This document shows, piece after piece, positions 1-8,736 of a stretch of 64,000 bases of DNA. The stretch spans positions 1-64,000 of the forward strand of contig JAJRSO010000062.1 of assembly GCA_024278755.1 (NCBI GenBank). Reading direction: 5' to 3'. Below the pieces are notes generated by a model. That model ran no database searches. It was not told the DNA's origin and was given only the letters and a program-made list of their open reading frames with translations. The stretch comes from Calditrichota bacterium (GTDB taxonomy: Bacteria; Calditrichota; Calditrichia; Calditrichales; Calditrichaceae). The position numbers and the translations under genes were made by a program. How positions within the stretch are numbered: the stretch's first letter is position 1; every line of letters starts with the position of its first letter.

Positions 1-283
1 CATGAGCTTGGTTTGTCATATATCAATTCTCATTATTAACGGTGCGTTGGCAAAGAATAGCTCTTTTGGTTTTTTTGAGTTTGCCTGTGTGTCGGCAAAA
101 AAACCAAATGTGCTATTTGTGCGGTGGCTTTCCATTTCAATATTTTCTTGTAGCAAATTTGTTATTCTGTTTCGTTTCTCCTGCTTGCCCCTAACGTCCC
201 AATACACTTACTACATATAATAGGACTACATTCGTTTATTCAACAATTTGTCGTATAGTATTCACTAAAAGAAAACAGCGTTC
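1..283. other. left-edge non-coding stretch
   Basis: No gene is supported here. Short open frames on both strands (up to 72 codons) overlap each other and lack a recognisable family or ribosome site. Around 190-236 the + strand has AACGTCC, an AT-rich spacer, then GGAC and CGTT, an imperfect hairpin-like arrangement that recurs at about 62613-62655. The stretch may be the end of a repeat or an attC-like site, but this is weak. Confidence 0.4.
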
Positions 284-1210
284 TTAGTTGCTGTAAAAAA
301 CCCGTATAAGCCAAAGGAGGTTTAGGAGTACCAAAATAATACCTTCCCCGCGTGAAATCTTCCAACCGGTGCGCATCATTGCCACAACAATTATGACCAG
401 TCCGAGCAGCACAAAAAGATCGCGAAAAGCCGCCGCATCCACATGCAGGGGATTTAAGAATGCGGCCAGGCCCAAAACGCCGAGCAGGTTAAACAGATTA
501 CTGCCAATCAGGTTACCGGCAGAAAGCCCATGTTTGCCTTTTACGGCGGCAACAAAAGAGGTGGCCAGTTCCGGAGTGGAAGTACCGGCTGCCACGATGG
601 TAACGGCGATAACCCATTCGGAGATGCCGAAATGTCGGGCAAGACCGGAGGCAGATTCTACCAGATAATGTCCGCCGGAGAGGATTAAAACCAGACCGCC
701 AATTAATTTTAAAATATCATACCAATGAAATTCTCCGAGCGGCACTTCTTCTTCCAGCGTTTCTTTTTTAATAAAAAGAAAAAGCAGATATGCGGCCAAC
801 AACAGGAGTAGTACAAAACCTTCCCAGCGTATCAGCGTAAGGTCCCAAAGAAATACAAGCAATAAAACAGACATAACAATCAGGATCATCCCATCCCGAT
901 ACACTAATTTAGAGGATGTTTTAACGGCCCGAATAATGGCAACGCTACCCAGGATGAAGCCGATATTAAATACATTGGAACCGACCACATTACCCACGGA
1001 CAGATTGGGCTGACCCTGAAAGGCGGCGGTAAGCGTAACCGCAAATTCGGGGGCCGACGTTCCAAAAGCGACGATAGTAAGACCGATGACCAGTTCGGAA
1101 ACCCCAAGACGCTGGGCAATATGTGAAGCGGAGTCCACCACCCAAACAGCGCCCTGCCAAAGGGCTGCGATACTGAGCAGAAGGATGATGCTGTCGTTAA
1201 GTAGTTCCAA
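284..1210 (-). CDS. calcium/sodium antiporter, CaCA family (YrbG-like)
   Basis: An inner-membrane cation exchanger expected to swap Ca2+ for Na+ or H+. The 308-residue protein is almost entirely hydrophobic with about ten membrane segments in two homologous halves. Each half carries the alpha-repeat signature: GTSAPE near residue 50 followed by GNVVGSNVFN near 73-82, and GTSTPE near 205 followed by GNLIGSNLFN. The acidic residues of these GTSxPE motifs bind the cation in the family. Length fits the YrbG group. The start is a TTG at 1210 giving MELLNDSI, with only a weak upstream GGA, so the exact start is less certain than the family. It is transcribed away from the esterase gene, with a heptamer repeat between them. 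Confidence 0.9.
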   Translation of the reverse strand: MELLNDSIILLLSIAALWQGAVWVVDSASHIAQRLGVSELVIGLTIVAFGTSAPEFAVTLTAAFQGQPNLSVGNVVGSNVFNIGFILGSVAIIRAVKTSSKLVYRDGMILIVMSVLLLVFLWDLTLIRWEGFVLLLLLAAYLLFLFIKKETLEEEVPLGEFHWYDILKLIGGLVLILSGGHYLVESASGLARHFGISEWVIAVTIVAAGTSTPELATSFVAAVKGKHGLSAGNLIGSNLFNLLGVLGLAAFLNPLHVDAAAFRDLFVLLGLVIIVVAMMRTGWKISRGEGIILVLLNLLWLIRVFYSN

Positions 1211-1261
1211 TTTTCAATTTCCGGATATTAAAACAAATTCCCAATTCCCAAAAGCAGGAGA

Positions 1262-1333
1262 TTTGTCTTTTGTCTTTTGTCTTTTGTCTTTTGTCTTTTG
1301 TCTTTTGTCTTTTGTCTTTTGTCTTTTGTCTTT
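1262..1333. repeat. 7-bp tandem repeat (TTTTGTC)n
   Basis: Nine full consecutive copies of TTTTGTC run from 1268 to 1330 with partial copies at both ends. The tract lies between the divergently transcribed antiporter (start 1210) and the alpha/beta hydrolase (start 1385), so a change in copy number would alter the spacing of any promoter there. It contains no gene; the open frame across it is only the repeat translated as FVFCLLS units. Confidence 0.95.
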
Positions 1334-1384
1334 AAATTAACCTGTAAATTACAGAAACCGTCCATTATAAGCAAAAGAACCTAA

Positions 1385-2152
1385 ATGAAACTATCTTATC
1401 GTAAATTGGGCCAGGGGCCGCCGCTTGTTATTCTGCACGGCCTGTTCGGAATGTCCGACAACTGGCTGACCATCGCCCGACGCATTGCGAAAAAGCATAC
1501 GGTCTATATTCCCGACCAGCGCAATCATGGACGATCGCCGCACAGTCCGGAGTTTAATTATTCGGTTTTAGCGGAAGATACAAGTGAATTTATTCAAACA
1601 CATATCAAAGCGCCTGTACATATAATCGGACATTCTATGGGCGGAAAAACAGGAATGCTGCTTGCCCTGACACAACCCGAACTATTAGGCAAACTGTTTG
1701 TGGTCGATATTGCGCCAAAATCCTACCATCGGCCACTGTTTAAAACTTTCTTACAACAGTTACTTACCATTGATTTAACGGGCCTGCAATCGAGGAAAGA
1801 AGCTGATGAGCGTCTATCCGAAAAAATTAAAACGCCGGCCATCCGCCAGTTCCTGTTAAAAAATTTATACCGGGGTGATGATCTACGCTTTCAATGGCGT
1901 ATCAATCTAAACAGTCTGTACCAAAATATCGACTCTATTTTATCCGGGAGCGACTTTTCCGGCCGTTACGAAAACGAGGTTTTATTTGTGCGCGGTGGAA
2001 TGTCGGATTACATTAAAGAAACGGATATGGAGCTGATTCGACGGTATTTCCCCAAAGCTCACCTGCATACGATTCCCGAAGCGACCCACTGGGTGCACGC
2101 CGATGCGCCCGATGCTCTTTGTTCGGTGCTGCGTGATTTTTTAGATGAATAA
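1385..2152 (+). CDS. alpha/beta fold hydrolase (YbfF-like esterase)
   Basis: A cytoplasmic serine hydrolase of 255 residues, probably an esterase. The oxyanion-side motif HGLFGMSDNW is at 18-27, the nucleophile elbow GHSMGG has Ser84, and the C-terminal catalytic His sits in EATHWVHAD near residue 234. The order and the HGLxG/DNW wording match the YbfF/ABHD11-type branch more than lipases. No signal peptide is visible. It stands alone, read away from the antiporter, with about 195 bp to the nitroreductase gene. The natural substrate cannot be told from sequence. Confidence 0.85.
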   Translation: MKLSYRKLGQGPPLVILHGLFGMSDNWLTIARRIAKKHTVYIPDQRNHGRSPHSPEFNYSVLAEDTSEFIQTHIKAPVHIIGHSMGGKTGMLLALTQPELLGKLFVVDIAPKSYHRPLFKTFLQQLLTIDLTGLQSRKEADERLSEKIKTPAIRQFLLKNLYRGDDLRFQWRINLNSLYQNIDSILSGSDFSGRYENEVLFVRGGMSDYIKETDMELIRRYFPKAHLHTIPEATHWVHADAPDALCSVLRDFLDE

Positions 2153-2347
2153 TATCTACCGTCGCCATGGTAGGGGAGAGATATAATTGCCTGGAAAAGG
2201 AATAAATTGAAAGCAGCTCTGTCTGTTGCCGGCCGCTGTAGCGTTTGGCATTTTTCATCAGATATCTTACTTCGTTATTCTGCAATCGTTAATCAAAATA
2301 ATTTCAGATTGAAGACTAACGATTAACAATCAAAAAAGGCATATAAA

Positions 2348-2920
2348 ATGCTAAAAGAATTAATCCTCAAAACCCGTACCTGCCGTCGTTTTGTTCAGGC
2401 AGAAAAGATTCCTAAGACCGCGCTTAAAGAGCTGGTGGATTTGGCGCGTCTTTCGGCATCTTCCGCAAACCTGCAGCCGCTGCGCTATATTTTATCCGGT
2501 GACGCGCAGATGAATAAAAAAATCTTTCCCGCGCTCGCCTGGGCCGGTTATCTGAAGGACTGGCCGGGTCCCGCGGAAGGGGAGCGTCCGCCCGCTTATA
2601 TCCTTATTCTGGCAGACCGAACGGTAAGCGAGAAAGTGAATTGCGACCACGGGATTGCCGCGCAATCCATTATGCTTGGCGCCACTGAGGCGGGATTTGC
2701 CGCTTGTACTATTTCTGCCATTAAGCGGGAACAATTACGAAAGACGTTATCCATCGCCGAGCAGTATGATATTCTACTGGTGTTGGCCATTGGCCACTGC
2801 GCCGAAACAATTAAACTGGAAACAGTAAAAGAAGACGGCCGCATCGAATACTGGCGCGAAAACGATGTGCACCATGTGCCCAAACGTTCGTTGGATGAAA
2901 TTATTATTACTACATTTTAA
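2348..2920 (+). CDS. nitroreductase family flavoprotein
   Basis: A 190-residue protein of the FMN-dependent nitroreductase superfamily, which reduces nitro, quinone or related substrates with NAD(P)H. The N-terminal FMN-phosphate region TRTCRRF is followed by SSANLQPLRY, the usual SasNxQP flavin loop. The central DHGIAAQSIMLGATEAG helix is typical of the dimer interface. ATG at 2348 has an AAAAGG about 10 bp upstream. It is shorter than the 200-220 residues of NfsB types, like the minimal nitroreductases common in anaerobes. The next gene starts 11 bp downstream, so the two are probably co-transcribed. Confidence 0.88.
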   Translation: MLKELILKTRTCRRFVQAEKIPKTALKELVDLARLSASSANLQPLRYILSGDAQMNKKIFPALAWAGYLKDWPGPAEGERPPAYILILADRTVSEKVNCDHGIAAQSIMLGATEAGFAACTISAIKREQLRKTLSIAEQYDILLVLAIGHCAETIKLETVKEDGRIEYWRENDVHHVPKRSLDEIIITTF

Positions 2921-2931
2921 ACGGAGGAACG

Positions 2932-4260
2932 ATGTTAAAATATCTCCTTTTTGTGCTGCTGCTGCAAAGTGCGCTTTCATGTAGTTCAGAAAAACCTGAA
3001 AATAGTTTTGAACAGGAGCGATTAGTGCGTCTGAAAAAAGATTTTACAAAAACAGAACAGGAAGTAAAAAAATATATTCAACAGTATATCCCGGGTGTTA
3101 ACGACGCGCAGATGCGGGAATGGGAAAAGAGCAAAGCGTTGGAAACGGCGACGATTGACGGAGAAAAAAAGTATTTTAACCGGGCCGCGCGCAACCTGTT
3201 TCGTATCGATCCTCAATGCCGCGCAATCTGGGATAACGCCCATCCGCAAACCGACGAAAAAACAGGTTTTGATTTGGATGCGCATGATTTGCAGGTAATA
3301 ACGGAAGTTACGGCAAGCGGTACTCAATATGTTAGTCCCGTCCGTTTAAAAATTACCCAAGGCCTATCCGTACAGTCCAACGCAACGCCTGCCGGAGAAA
3401 CCATCCGCTGCTGGATTCCGTTTCCGGTGGAAATTCCCGGACGGCAAACGGATATAAAAATCATTTCTACTCAACCCAAAGCGTATAAATTAGCAGCGGC
3501 GAATAGTCCGCAGCGCACCGTCTATTTCGAGCAAGAATCTGTTAAAGACTCCGTCGTCCGATTTTCGGTTACTTACGAATATACCGCTCATGCAACGTAT
3601 ACCGCCATCGATCCCGACAGAGTACAGCAGATAAAACCCGAAGACGGATTAAACGATTTTCTTACCGAGCGTCCGCCGCATATTGTGTTTACGGAAGACC
3701 TGCGCAAATTATCTCAAAAAATTGTGGGCGGCGAAACAAATCCCTACCGCATAGCGCAAAAACTATTTGCCTGGGTAGATTCCAACATTCCCTGGGCTTC
3801 GGCGCGGGAGTACTCGACCATCAAAAATATTTCGCACTATGCGTATGAAAATCGTCATGGGGATTGTGGTATTCAGACTCTGCTCTTTATTACCCTCTGC
3901 CGATTAAACGGTATTCCGGCCCGCTGGCAGTCCGGATGGGAATTTAAACCGCCGCACGACAGCATGCACGACTGGGGGATGATCTATTTTAAGCCCTATG
4001 GCTGGGTGCCGATGGATGTGACCTATGGCTTGCGAAAAAGCGCTGATGAACGGCTAAAATGGTTTTATCTGAACGGAATGGATAGTTATCGGCTGATTTT
4101 CAATGAAGATTTTTCGCAGCCCTTTTATCCCGAAAAGAAGTACATGCGTTCGGAAACGGTGGATTCCCAGCGCGGTGAGGTGGAATGGGCGGGCGGTAAT
4201 TTATACTTTGACCAATGGCGCTGGAAGCTGGACTGGGAAATATTGTCTCCTTCATTTTAG
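2932..4260 (+). CDS. transglutaminase-like domain lipoprotein
   Basis: A predicted lipoprotein of 442 residues. The N-terminal hydrophobic segment ends in a lipobox (ALSCSS, Cys17). The second half carries a transglutaminase-core domain: Cys in HGDCGIQTLL, His in HDWGMIYF and Asp in PMDVTYG form the expected Cys-His-Asp triad. Such secreted proteins act as proteases or peptide-processing enzymes, though specificity is unknown. The first half (about 20-260) shows a beta-rich region without a recognised family. A GGAGG site (ACGGAGGAACG) precedes the ATG. It follows the nitroreductase gene by 11 bp and the FAD oxidoreductase starts 43 bp after. Confidence 0.85.
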   Translation: MLKYLLFVLLLQSALSCSSEKPENSFEQERLVRLKKDFTKTEQEVKKYIQQYIPGVNDAQMREWEKSKALETATIDGEKKYFNRAARNLFRIDPQCRAIWDNAHPQTDEKTGFDLDAHDLQVITEVTASGTQYVSPVRLKITQGLSVQSNATPAGETIRCWIPFPVEIPGRQTDIKIISTQPKAYKLAAANSPQRTVYFEQESVKDSVVRFSVTYEYTAHATYTAIDPDRVQQIKPEDGLNDFLTERPPHIVFTEDLRKLSQKIVGGETNPYRIAQKLFAWVDSNIPWASAREYSTIKNISHYAYENRHGDCGIQTLLFITLCRLNGIPARWQSGWEFKPPHDSMHDWGMIYFKPYGWVPMDVTYGLRKSADERLKWFYLNGMDSYRLIFNEDFSQPFYPEKKYMRSETVDSQRGEVEWAGGNLYFDQWRWKLDWEILSPSF

Positions 4261-4303
4261 TTGTGCATCTATTAAGAGAACAGAAATTAATAAAACAGGA
4301 AAA

Positions 4304-5659
4304 ATGAGAATGCAATCAAATCAGTATGTCGCTATCTTCGGAGGAGCGGCCGCAGGGTCGGAAGCAGCCTTTCAATTAAGCGAAAAAGGAATTAACGTCG
4401 TTTTATTTGAGCAAAATGCTCTGCCTTATGGGAAAATTGAAAATGGTTTACCCAAATGGCATCACAAATTACGTGACCGTCAGGAAGCTCTGATTGATGA
4501 GCGTCTGAACCATTCCCATATTAAATTTGTTCCTAATGTCCGTCTTGGGGAGGATTTGGATATTCGTGATGTAAGTGAGAACTGGGGTTTTTCGGTTGTG
4601 CTGATGGCTACCGGCGCCTGGAAGGATCGGCCGCTTCCGGTAAAAGGTATCGATGCGTTTATTGGCCGGGAGTTTTATTATCAAAATGCGCTGAGCGACT
4701 GGTTTAATAACAATCACGATCCCAATTATAAAAAATACGATTACCATATTCCGGATGGTTCCATTGTGATCGGCGGCGGGCTGGCCTCCATCGACGTGGC
4801 AAAAATTACCATGATCGAAACAACGCGGGATGCTCTGGCCAACAGAGGCATACAGGTTGACGCTTTAACGCTGGAACGCAAAGGCGTTGTGCCGTTTTTG
4901 GAAGAGCAGGGGTTGAGTCTGGAAAAACTGGGTCTCAAAGGGAGCACGTTATACACCCGCCATCCGATTGAAGAAATGCCGCTGACACCGCTTGGAGATA
5001 ATCCCACTGCCGAAGAGCTGGAAAAGGCCGGACGTGTGCGTAGAAATATGCTGGAAAAAGTGACGGCACGTTTTGGATTCCGTGTTTTGGGAAGCCGCAA
5101 TGCGGTGGAAACTATTGTGGAAAACGGTAAACTCGTCGGGCTTGTTTTTGCGAAAGACGCCGAAACAGAGGGCGGTGAAAAAACATTTGAACAGGTATTG
5201 GCGCCGCGCATCATTTCTGCTATCGGCAGTATCCAGCAGCCGATTCCGGGCGTACCGCAATCCGGTGAGACCTATCTCGTAAAAGATTATGAAACAGGTG
5301 AACTGGAAGGTCTGCATAACGTATTTGCCTTGGGCAATGCGGTTACCGGGCGGGGGAATATACGCTATTCCCAAAGCCATAGCCGTAACGCGACCGGGAA
5401 TATCAGCGCCACTTTGATGGCATTGGAAGATTCGGACTACGAAAAGCTTTTTGTAGCCGCGGCCGAATCGGGTAAGCAGCAAATTCAGTCTCTGTTTAGT
5501 ATGATAGATGGCGGAGACCGTTGTACCTTGTCACAAATTGACGCCATTAATGCCAAAGTGGAAGAGTTGCAAAAAAAGGCCGGATTTGACGGCGACTATC
5601 AAAAATGGATAGATGCGCATCGGCCGGTTCGTTTAGAAAATATGTTGGAAAAAGAATAA
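4304..5659 (+). CDS. FAD-dependent pyridine nucleotide oxidoreductase
   Basis: A 451-residue two-dinucleotide-binding-domain flavoprotein of the glutamate synthase small subunit / ferredoxin-NADP reductase type. The FAD motif is atypical, IFGGAAAGSEAAFQL near residue 10, followed by an acidic ribose-binding Glu in VVLFEQNALPYG. The NAD(P) motif VIGGGLASID lies near 150, and the C-terminal FAD motif is ALGNAVTGRGNI. No iron-sulfur Cys cluster is seen, so it needs an electron-transfer partner that is not adjacent. Of the available starts the ATG at 4304 is preferred: it has an AGGA site, and upstream in-frame codons overlap the previous gene. The SUI1 gene starts one base after its stop. Confidence 0.8.
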   Translation: MRMQSNQYVAIFGGAAAGSEAAFQLSEKGINVVLFEQNALPYGKIENGLPKWHHKLRDRQEALIDERLNHSHIKFVPNVRLGEDLDIRDVSENWGFSVVLMATGAWKDRPLPVKGIDAFIGREFYYQNALSDWFNNNHDPNYKKYDYHIPDGSIVIGGGLASIDVAKITMIETTRDALANRGIQVDALTLERKGVVPFLEEQGLSLEKLGLKGSTLYTRHPIEEMPLTPLGDNPTAEELEKAGRVRRNMLEKVTARFGFRVLGSRNAVETIVENGKLVGLVFAKDAETEGGEKTFEQVLAPRIISAIGSIQQPIPGVPQSGETYLVKDYETGELEGLHNVFALGNAVTGRGNIRYSQSHSRNATGNISATLMALEDSDYEKLFVAAAESGKQQIQSLFSMIDGGDRCTLSQIDAINAKVEELQKKAGFDGDYQKWIDAHRPVRLENMLEKE

Positions 5660-5660
5660 G

Positions 5661-5993
5661 ATGGCGGGAGATAACCGTAATATCGTCTATTCGACCCACT
5701 CGACGCCGGAGCGAACCAAAGAGGCAGAACAAAAGAAACCGCATCCGGCGGCGCCTTCGGGCGGCGGCGTAAAAATACAGCGTGAAAAGAAAGGCCGCCG
5801 GGGTAAAACGGTAACCGTTATTTATGGTTTGAAAGGCGACCTTAGGGAACTGCAAAGCGAATTGCAGAAGTTCTGCGGAACGGGCGGATCCAGTAAAAAC
5901 GGCGCCATCGAAATCCAGGGCGATCAGGGTCCAAAGATTAAAGCCTACCTTGAGCAAAAAGGATTTAATCCTAAACTGGGTGGCGGATATTAA
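5661..5993 (+). CDS. translation initiation factor SUI1/eIF1-like (YciH)
   Basis: A 110-residue protein with a basic, low-complexity N-terminal half and a SUI1 fold C-terminal half. The core GKTVTVIYGLKGD followed by a Cys in LQKFCGTGGSSKNG and the closing IEIQGDQ match bacterial YciH/eIF1 homologues, which bind the small ribosomal subunit and affect start selection. The ATG directly follows the stop of the upstream flavoprotein gene, suggesting translational coupling without functional meaning. A strong bidirectional terminator follows at 6028. Confidence 0.92.
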   Translation: MAGDNRNIVYSTHSTPERTKEAEQKKPHPAAPSGGGVKIQREKKGRRGKTVTVIYGLKGDLRELQSELQKFCGTGGSSKNGAIEIQGDQGPKIKAYLEQKGFNPKLGGGY

Positions 5994-6027
5994 GACAACT
6001 CTGTTTTAGAAAAGTACGTATAAAAAA

Positions 6028-6055
6028 GGGAACGTAAAGATACGTTCCCTTTTTT
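6028..6055. terminator. bidirectional rho-independent terminator
   Basis: Perfect 9-bp stem GGGAACGTA/TACGTTCCC with a 4-nt loop (AAGA), six A residues before it and six T residues after it. It lies between the convergent SUI1 (+) and pyrophosphatase (-) genes and can serve both. Confidence 0.95.
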
Positions 6056-6072
6056 ATAATAAATGTGCCGGA

Positions 6073-6726
6073 TTATTTTTCATCCACAGCGCTAAAAAAT
6101 TTTTCATCATAATCCCGCCGCCCGCGCCGAATAACCTCGTAAGCTTCCTCTTTATTATAAATCTGGGTAATCTCGGCAAGATGCTGTTTTGTGCCGGGAA
6201 TGTCCTTATAGGTTAAAAAATAATGGCGCAGCCGTTCGATTAGTTTTTCCGGTACGTCAGCAATATCCTGCCATTCGCTGTAAACCATATCGCCCTTCAG
6301 AAAAGCGATGATTTTATCATCCGCTTCGTTATTATCAATCATACGGAACCCGCCGATAACGACGCCCGGAACCAGAATATTGCTGGAGGTGATCGGCCGT
6401 TCGGTTAAGATGCAAATATCTACGGGGTCGGCGTCACCGATAATATCGGTGCGTCCGGTTTTTTTGTTGCAATACTCGGCGCTGCGCGGCCCGGAATAGG
6501 TACGAGGAATAAATCCGTACAACATAGGCGGCATGGACGAAAATTTTTGCGGACGATCCACCTTTAATAATCCGGATTTTTTATCCAGTTCGTATTTTAC
6601 CGTATCGGTGGGTAGCATTTCGATGTAGGCATTTACCACTTCCGGGGCATCCACACCAATATGGACGCCGTGCCAGGGATGCGCCCGGAACTGCATGGCC
6701 GCATCCAGTATTTCTTGTGTACTCAT
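6073..6726 (-). CDS. ppa: inorganic pyrophosphatase
   Basis: A cytoplasmic family I soluble pyrophosphatase that hydrolyses PPi to phosphate using Mg2+. The active-site signature GDADPVDIC carries the three metal-binding Asp residues, and further conserved parts are YGFIPRTY and KDIPGTK. The 217-residue protein is longer than the 175-residue bacterial norm, mainly through extra N-terminal and central segments, as in some Bacteroidetes/Chlamydia-like enzymes. The ATG at 6726 (MSTQEI) has a GGAG site eight bases upstream and is preferred over the in-frame start at 6783. It converges on the SUI1 gene. Confidence 0.92.
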   Translation of the reverse strand: MSTQEILDAAMQFRAHPWHGVHIGVDAPEVVNAYIEMLPTDTVKYELDKKSGLLKVDRPQKFSSMPPMLYGFIPRTYSGPRSAEYCNKKTGRTDIIGDADPVDICILTERPITSSNILVPGVVIGGFRMIDNNEADDKIIAFLKGDMVYSEWQDIADVPEKLIERLRHYFLTYKDIPGTKQHLAEITQIYNKEEAYEVIRRGRRDYDEKFFSAVDEK

Positions 6727-6878
6727 ATTATCTCCGCATTTAATGTGTAAATTAAAGTTAATTTCTGTACACGGTAATTCCAAATAAATGAACCGATTGC
6801 CGGAAATATTATTTTATTGCCCTGCATTTACAGGAAGCCTATATTTCCCATGGGACTATTTGTGAAAAGGAGGCTTCG

Positions 6879-7697
6879 ATGCAAAAACGATATGTACGTT
6901 GGATTTTGGCTGTAATTATTACTTTAAGCGCTGCTGTTTATCAACGCCTGACCGGGCCTACGTATCCAAAGCGTATTTCGGTGGAGATGAACGGACAGAT
7001 TTATAAATATAAATTGCCGCGCAGCCATGGTGGAGACGGTGATTTGTTGATACGGGCCAGTGTTCCGGATACAAGCTATGAAGGAGATATCTTTTATCGG
7101 CGTTATAAAACGGATACCGAATGGCGGAAAGCCGAAATGAAACGGACTGACGGTGCGTTGGAAGCGTTTCTGCCGCATCAGCCGCCGGCAGGTAAGCTAG
7201 AGTATTTTATTGAATTAAAACAAAGCGGGACTAAATACGACCTGCCAAACGGAACGACTGTAGTTGTGCGTTTTAAAGGGGCGGTGCCTTCTACTGTGCT
7301 GTTTCCGCATATTTTATTCATGTTTATTGCCATGCTGCTTTCTAGTATGAGCGGGTTGGAAGCCCTTGTCTCCGGAGACCGGACAAAAAAATATGTGTTA
7401 TTTACAACAGTCGCCCTTTTTATCGGCGGGATGATTTTAGGACCGGTGGTACAAAAATTTGCCTTTGGCGCCTACTGGACAGGCGTTCCCTATGGCTGGG
7501 ATTTAACCGATAATAAGACCTTGTTAGCTATGATTGGCTGGGCGCTTGCCCTTGCGCGTGTCTGGAAAGGAAATATTCAAAAAAACCGCTGGTGGGTTGT
7601 AGCGGCGGCCATTATCCTGCTGTTAATCTATTCCATTCCGCACAGCACGATGGGATCGGAACTGGATTACAGCAAAATGGAGGTGGTTACCGGTTAA
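6879..7697 (+). CDS. conserved membrane protein of unknown function
   Basis: A 272-residue protein without a recognised family. One N-terminal membrane segment (about 7-22) is followed by a periplasmic beta-rich region (about 30-130) whose wording (GDIFYRRYKTD, GKLEYFIELK) resembles an Ig-like/Big domain. Three to four hydrophobic segments follow (about 140-260), with a charged loop SGDRTKKY. The start has an AAAAGGAGG site. It precedes the sirtuin gene by 18 bp and may be co-transcribed. No catalytic motif is visible. Confidence 0.75.
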   Translation: MQKRYVRWILAVIITLSAAVYQRLTGPTYPKRISVEMNGQIYKYKLPRSHGGDGDLLIRASVPDTSYEGDIFYRRYKTDTEWRKAEMKRTDGALEAFLPHQPPAGKLEYFIELKQSGTKYDLPNGTTVVVRFKGAVPSTVLFPHILFMFIAMLLSSMSGLEALVSGDRTKKYVLFTTVALFIGGMILGPVVQKFAFGAYWTGVPYGWDLTDNKTLLAMIGWALALARVWKGNIQKNRWWVVAAAIILLLIYSIPHSTMGSELDYSKMEVVTG

Positions 7698-7715
7698 TAA
7701 AATTTTGAATTTTAG

Positions 7716-8474
7716 ATGTTAAATTCTGAAATAAAAAAGAAAATGATGGAAGCTGCGCAGTTGATTTTGGATGCGCAACGAATAACCGCTTTTACCGGCG
7801 CCGGTATTTCTGTAGAAAGCGGGATTCCGCCGTTTCGGGGAGAAAACGGGCTATGGAACCGGTACGATCCGTCTTTTTTGGAAATGGGCTTTTTTATAGA
7901 CCGACCGGCAGAATCCTGGGCTTTGATAAAAGAAATTTTTTACGATTATTTTGGCGGGGTGACTCCCAATTTTGCGCATATTACCTTGGCCCGAATGGAA
8001 GCATCCGGTCTTCTGCAAACCATTGTTACACAAAATATTGACAATTTACACCAGCAGGCGGGAAGCCGGAATGTGCTGGAGTTTCACGGTCACTCACGTA
8101 CCCTTATCTGTTTGGACTACGGTCGTATTTATCCTGTTTCCGAAACTTTACTTAATGTCCTTCCGCCGCGCTGTGAAAAATGTGGCGGCGTTTTAAAGCC
8201 GCAATTTATCTTCTTTGGAGAAGGCATCCCTGAACCGGCCAATTCTCTGTCCTTTAAGGCGGCATGGGAAGCCGATGTTTTTATTATTGTAGGTTCTACC
8301 GGCGAGATTATGCCGGCCTCGATAATCCCTTACGAAGCAAAAGAAAAGGGCGCCGAAATCATAGAAATTAATCCTGTACCGTCAAAATATACCCGAACGC
8401 TTACGGATATATTTTTGCAGGGCCGGGCAGTGGAGGTATTTCAAAGTCTTGCGGAATATCTAAAATTAAATTAG
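7716..8474 (+). CDS. Sir2-family NAD-dependent protein deacylase
   Basis: A 252-residue sirtuin that removes acyl groups from lysines using NAD+. Motifs: GAGISVESGIPPFRG (28-42), TQNIDN (105-110), catalytic His124 in EFHGH, and the NAD-adenine end VGSTGE. The zinc module is unusual: C132 is followed three residues on by Tyr135 rather than Cys (CLDY), while the second pair C153/C156 (CEKC) is intact. The TAC codon is one base from TGC. Three ligands may still hold zinc, or the metal is lost as in some bacterial sirtuins. A small DUF2007 gene follows by 10 bp. Confidence 0.9.
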   Translation: MLNSEIKKKMMEAAQLILDAQRITAFTGAGISVESGIPPFRGENGLWNRYDPSFLEMGFFIDRPAESWALIKEIFYDYFGGVTPNFAHITLARMEASGLLQTIVTQNIDNLHQQAGSRNVLEFHGHSRTLICLDYGRIYPVSETLLNVLPPRCEKCGGVLKPQFIFFGEGIPEPANSLSFKAAWEADVFIIVGSTGEIMPASIIPYEAKEKGAEIIEINPVPSKYTRTLTDIFLQGRAVEVFQSLAEYLKLN

Positions 8475-8484
8475 GAAAAATGAA

Positions 8485-8709
8485 ATGGAAAAACTGGCTT
8501 TAATCAAAAATTTTCCAAACAGAGGATTTGCGGAGCAGGCTAAAGAACTGTTGCTGAATAATGATATCCCCAGTGTATTGAAATCACCGGATGCAGGAAT
8601 CCTTGGCACAACAACGGCTTCTCTGTTTAGCGGGGTTAATTTATATGTGGAAGAGAAAAATAATACCCGGGCATCCGAGTTACTTAATGCGCTGTTTAAC
8701 GGAATTTAA
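8485..8709 (+). CDS. DUF2007-family small protein
   Basis: A 74-residue protein matching the pattern of DUF2007 putative signal-transducing proteins: an N-terminal strand and helix (FPNRGFAEQAKELLLNNDIPSVL), a glycine-containing turn, then GVNLYVEEKNNTRASELL. The family has a PII-like ferredoxin fold in predictions, with unknown ligand. It follows the sirtuin gene closely and converges on the AP2-like gene 27 bp away, with no clear terminator between. Confidence 0.75.
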   Translation: MEKLALIKNFPNRGFAEQAKELLLNNDIPSVLKSPDAGILGTTTASLFSGVNLYVEEKNNTRASELLNALFNGI

Positions 8710-8736
8710 CGATTGCCTGCAGGAAATAGCTGTCGT

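Noticed and set aside
2-220. Small genes at the left edge on either strand
   Set aside because: The two frames overlap, have no family resemblance or ribosome site, and are cut by or close to the window end.
1262-1333. Possible CRISPR array
   Set aside because: The unit is 7 bp with no spacers; no array with spaced repeats was seen anywhere in the window.
1086-1340. Forward open frame containing FVFCLLS repeats
   Set aside because: It is only the translated heptamer repeat plus the antisense of the antiporter start; no ribosome site.
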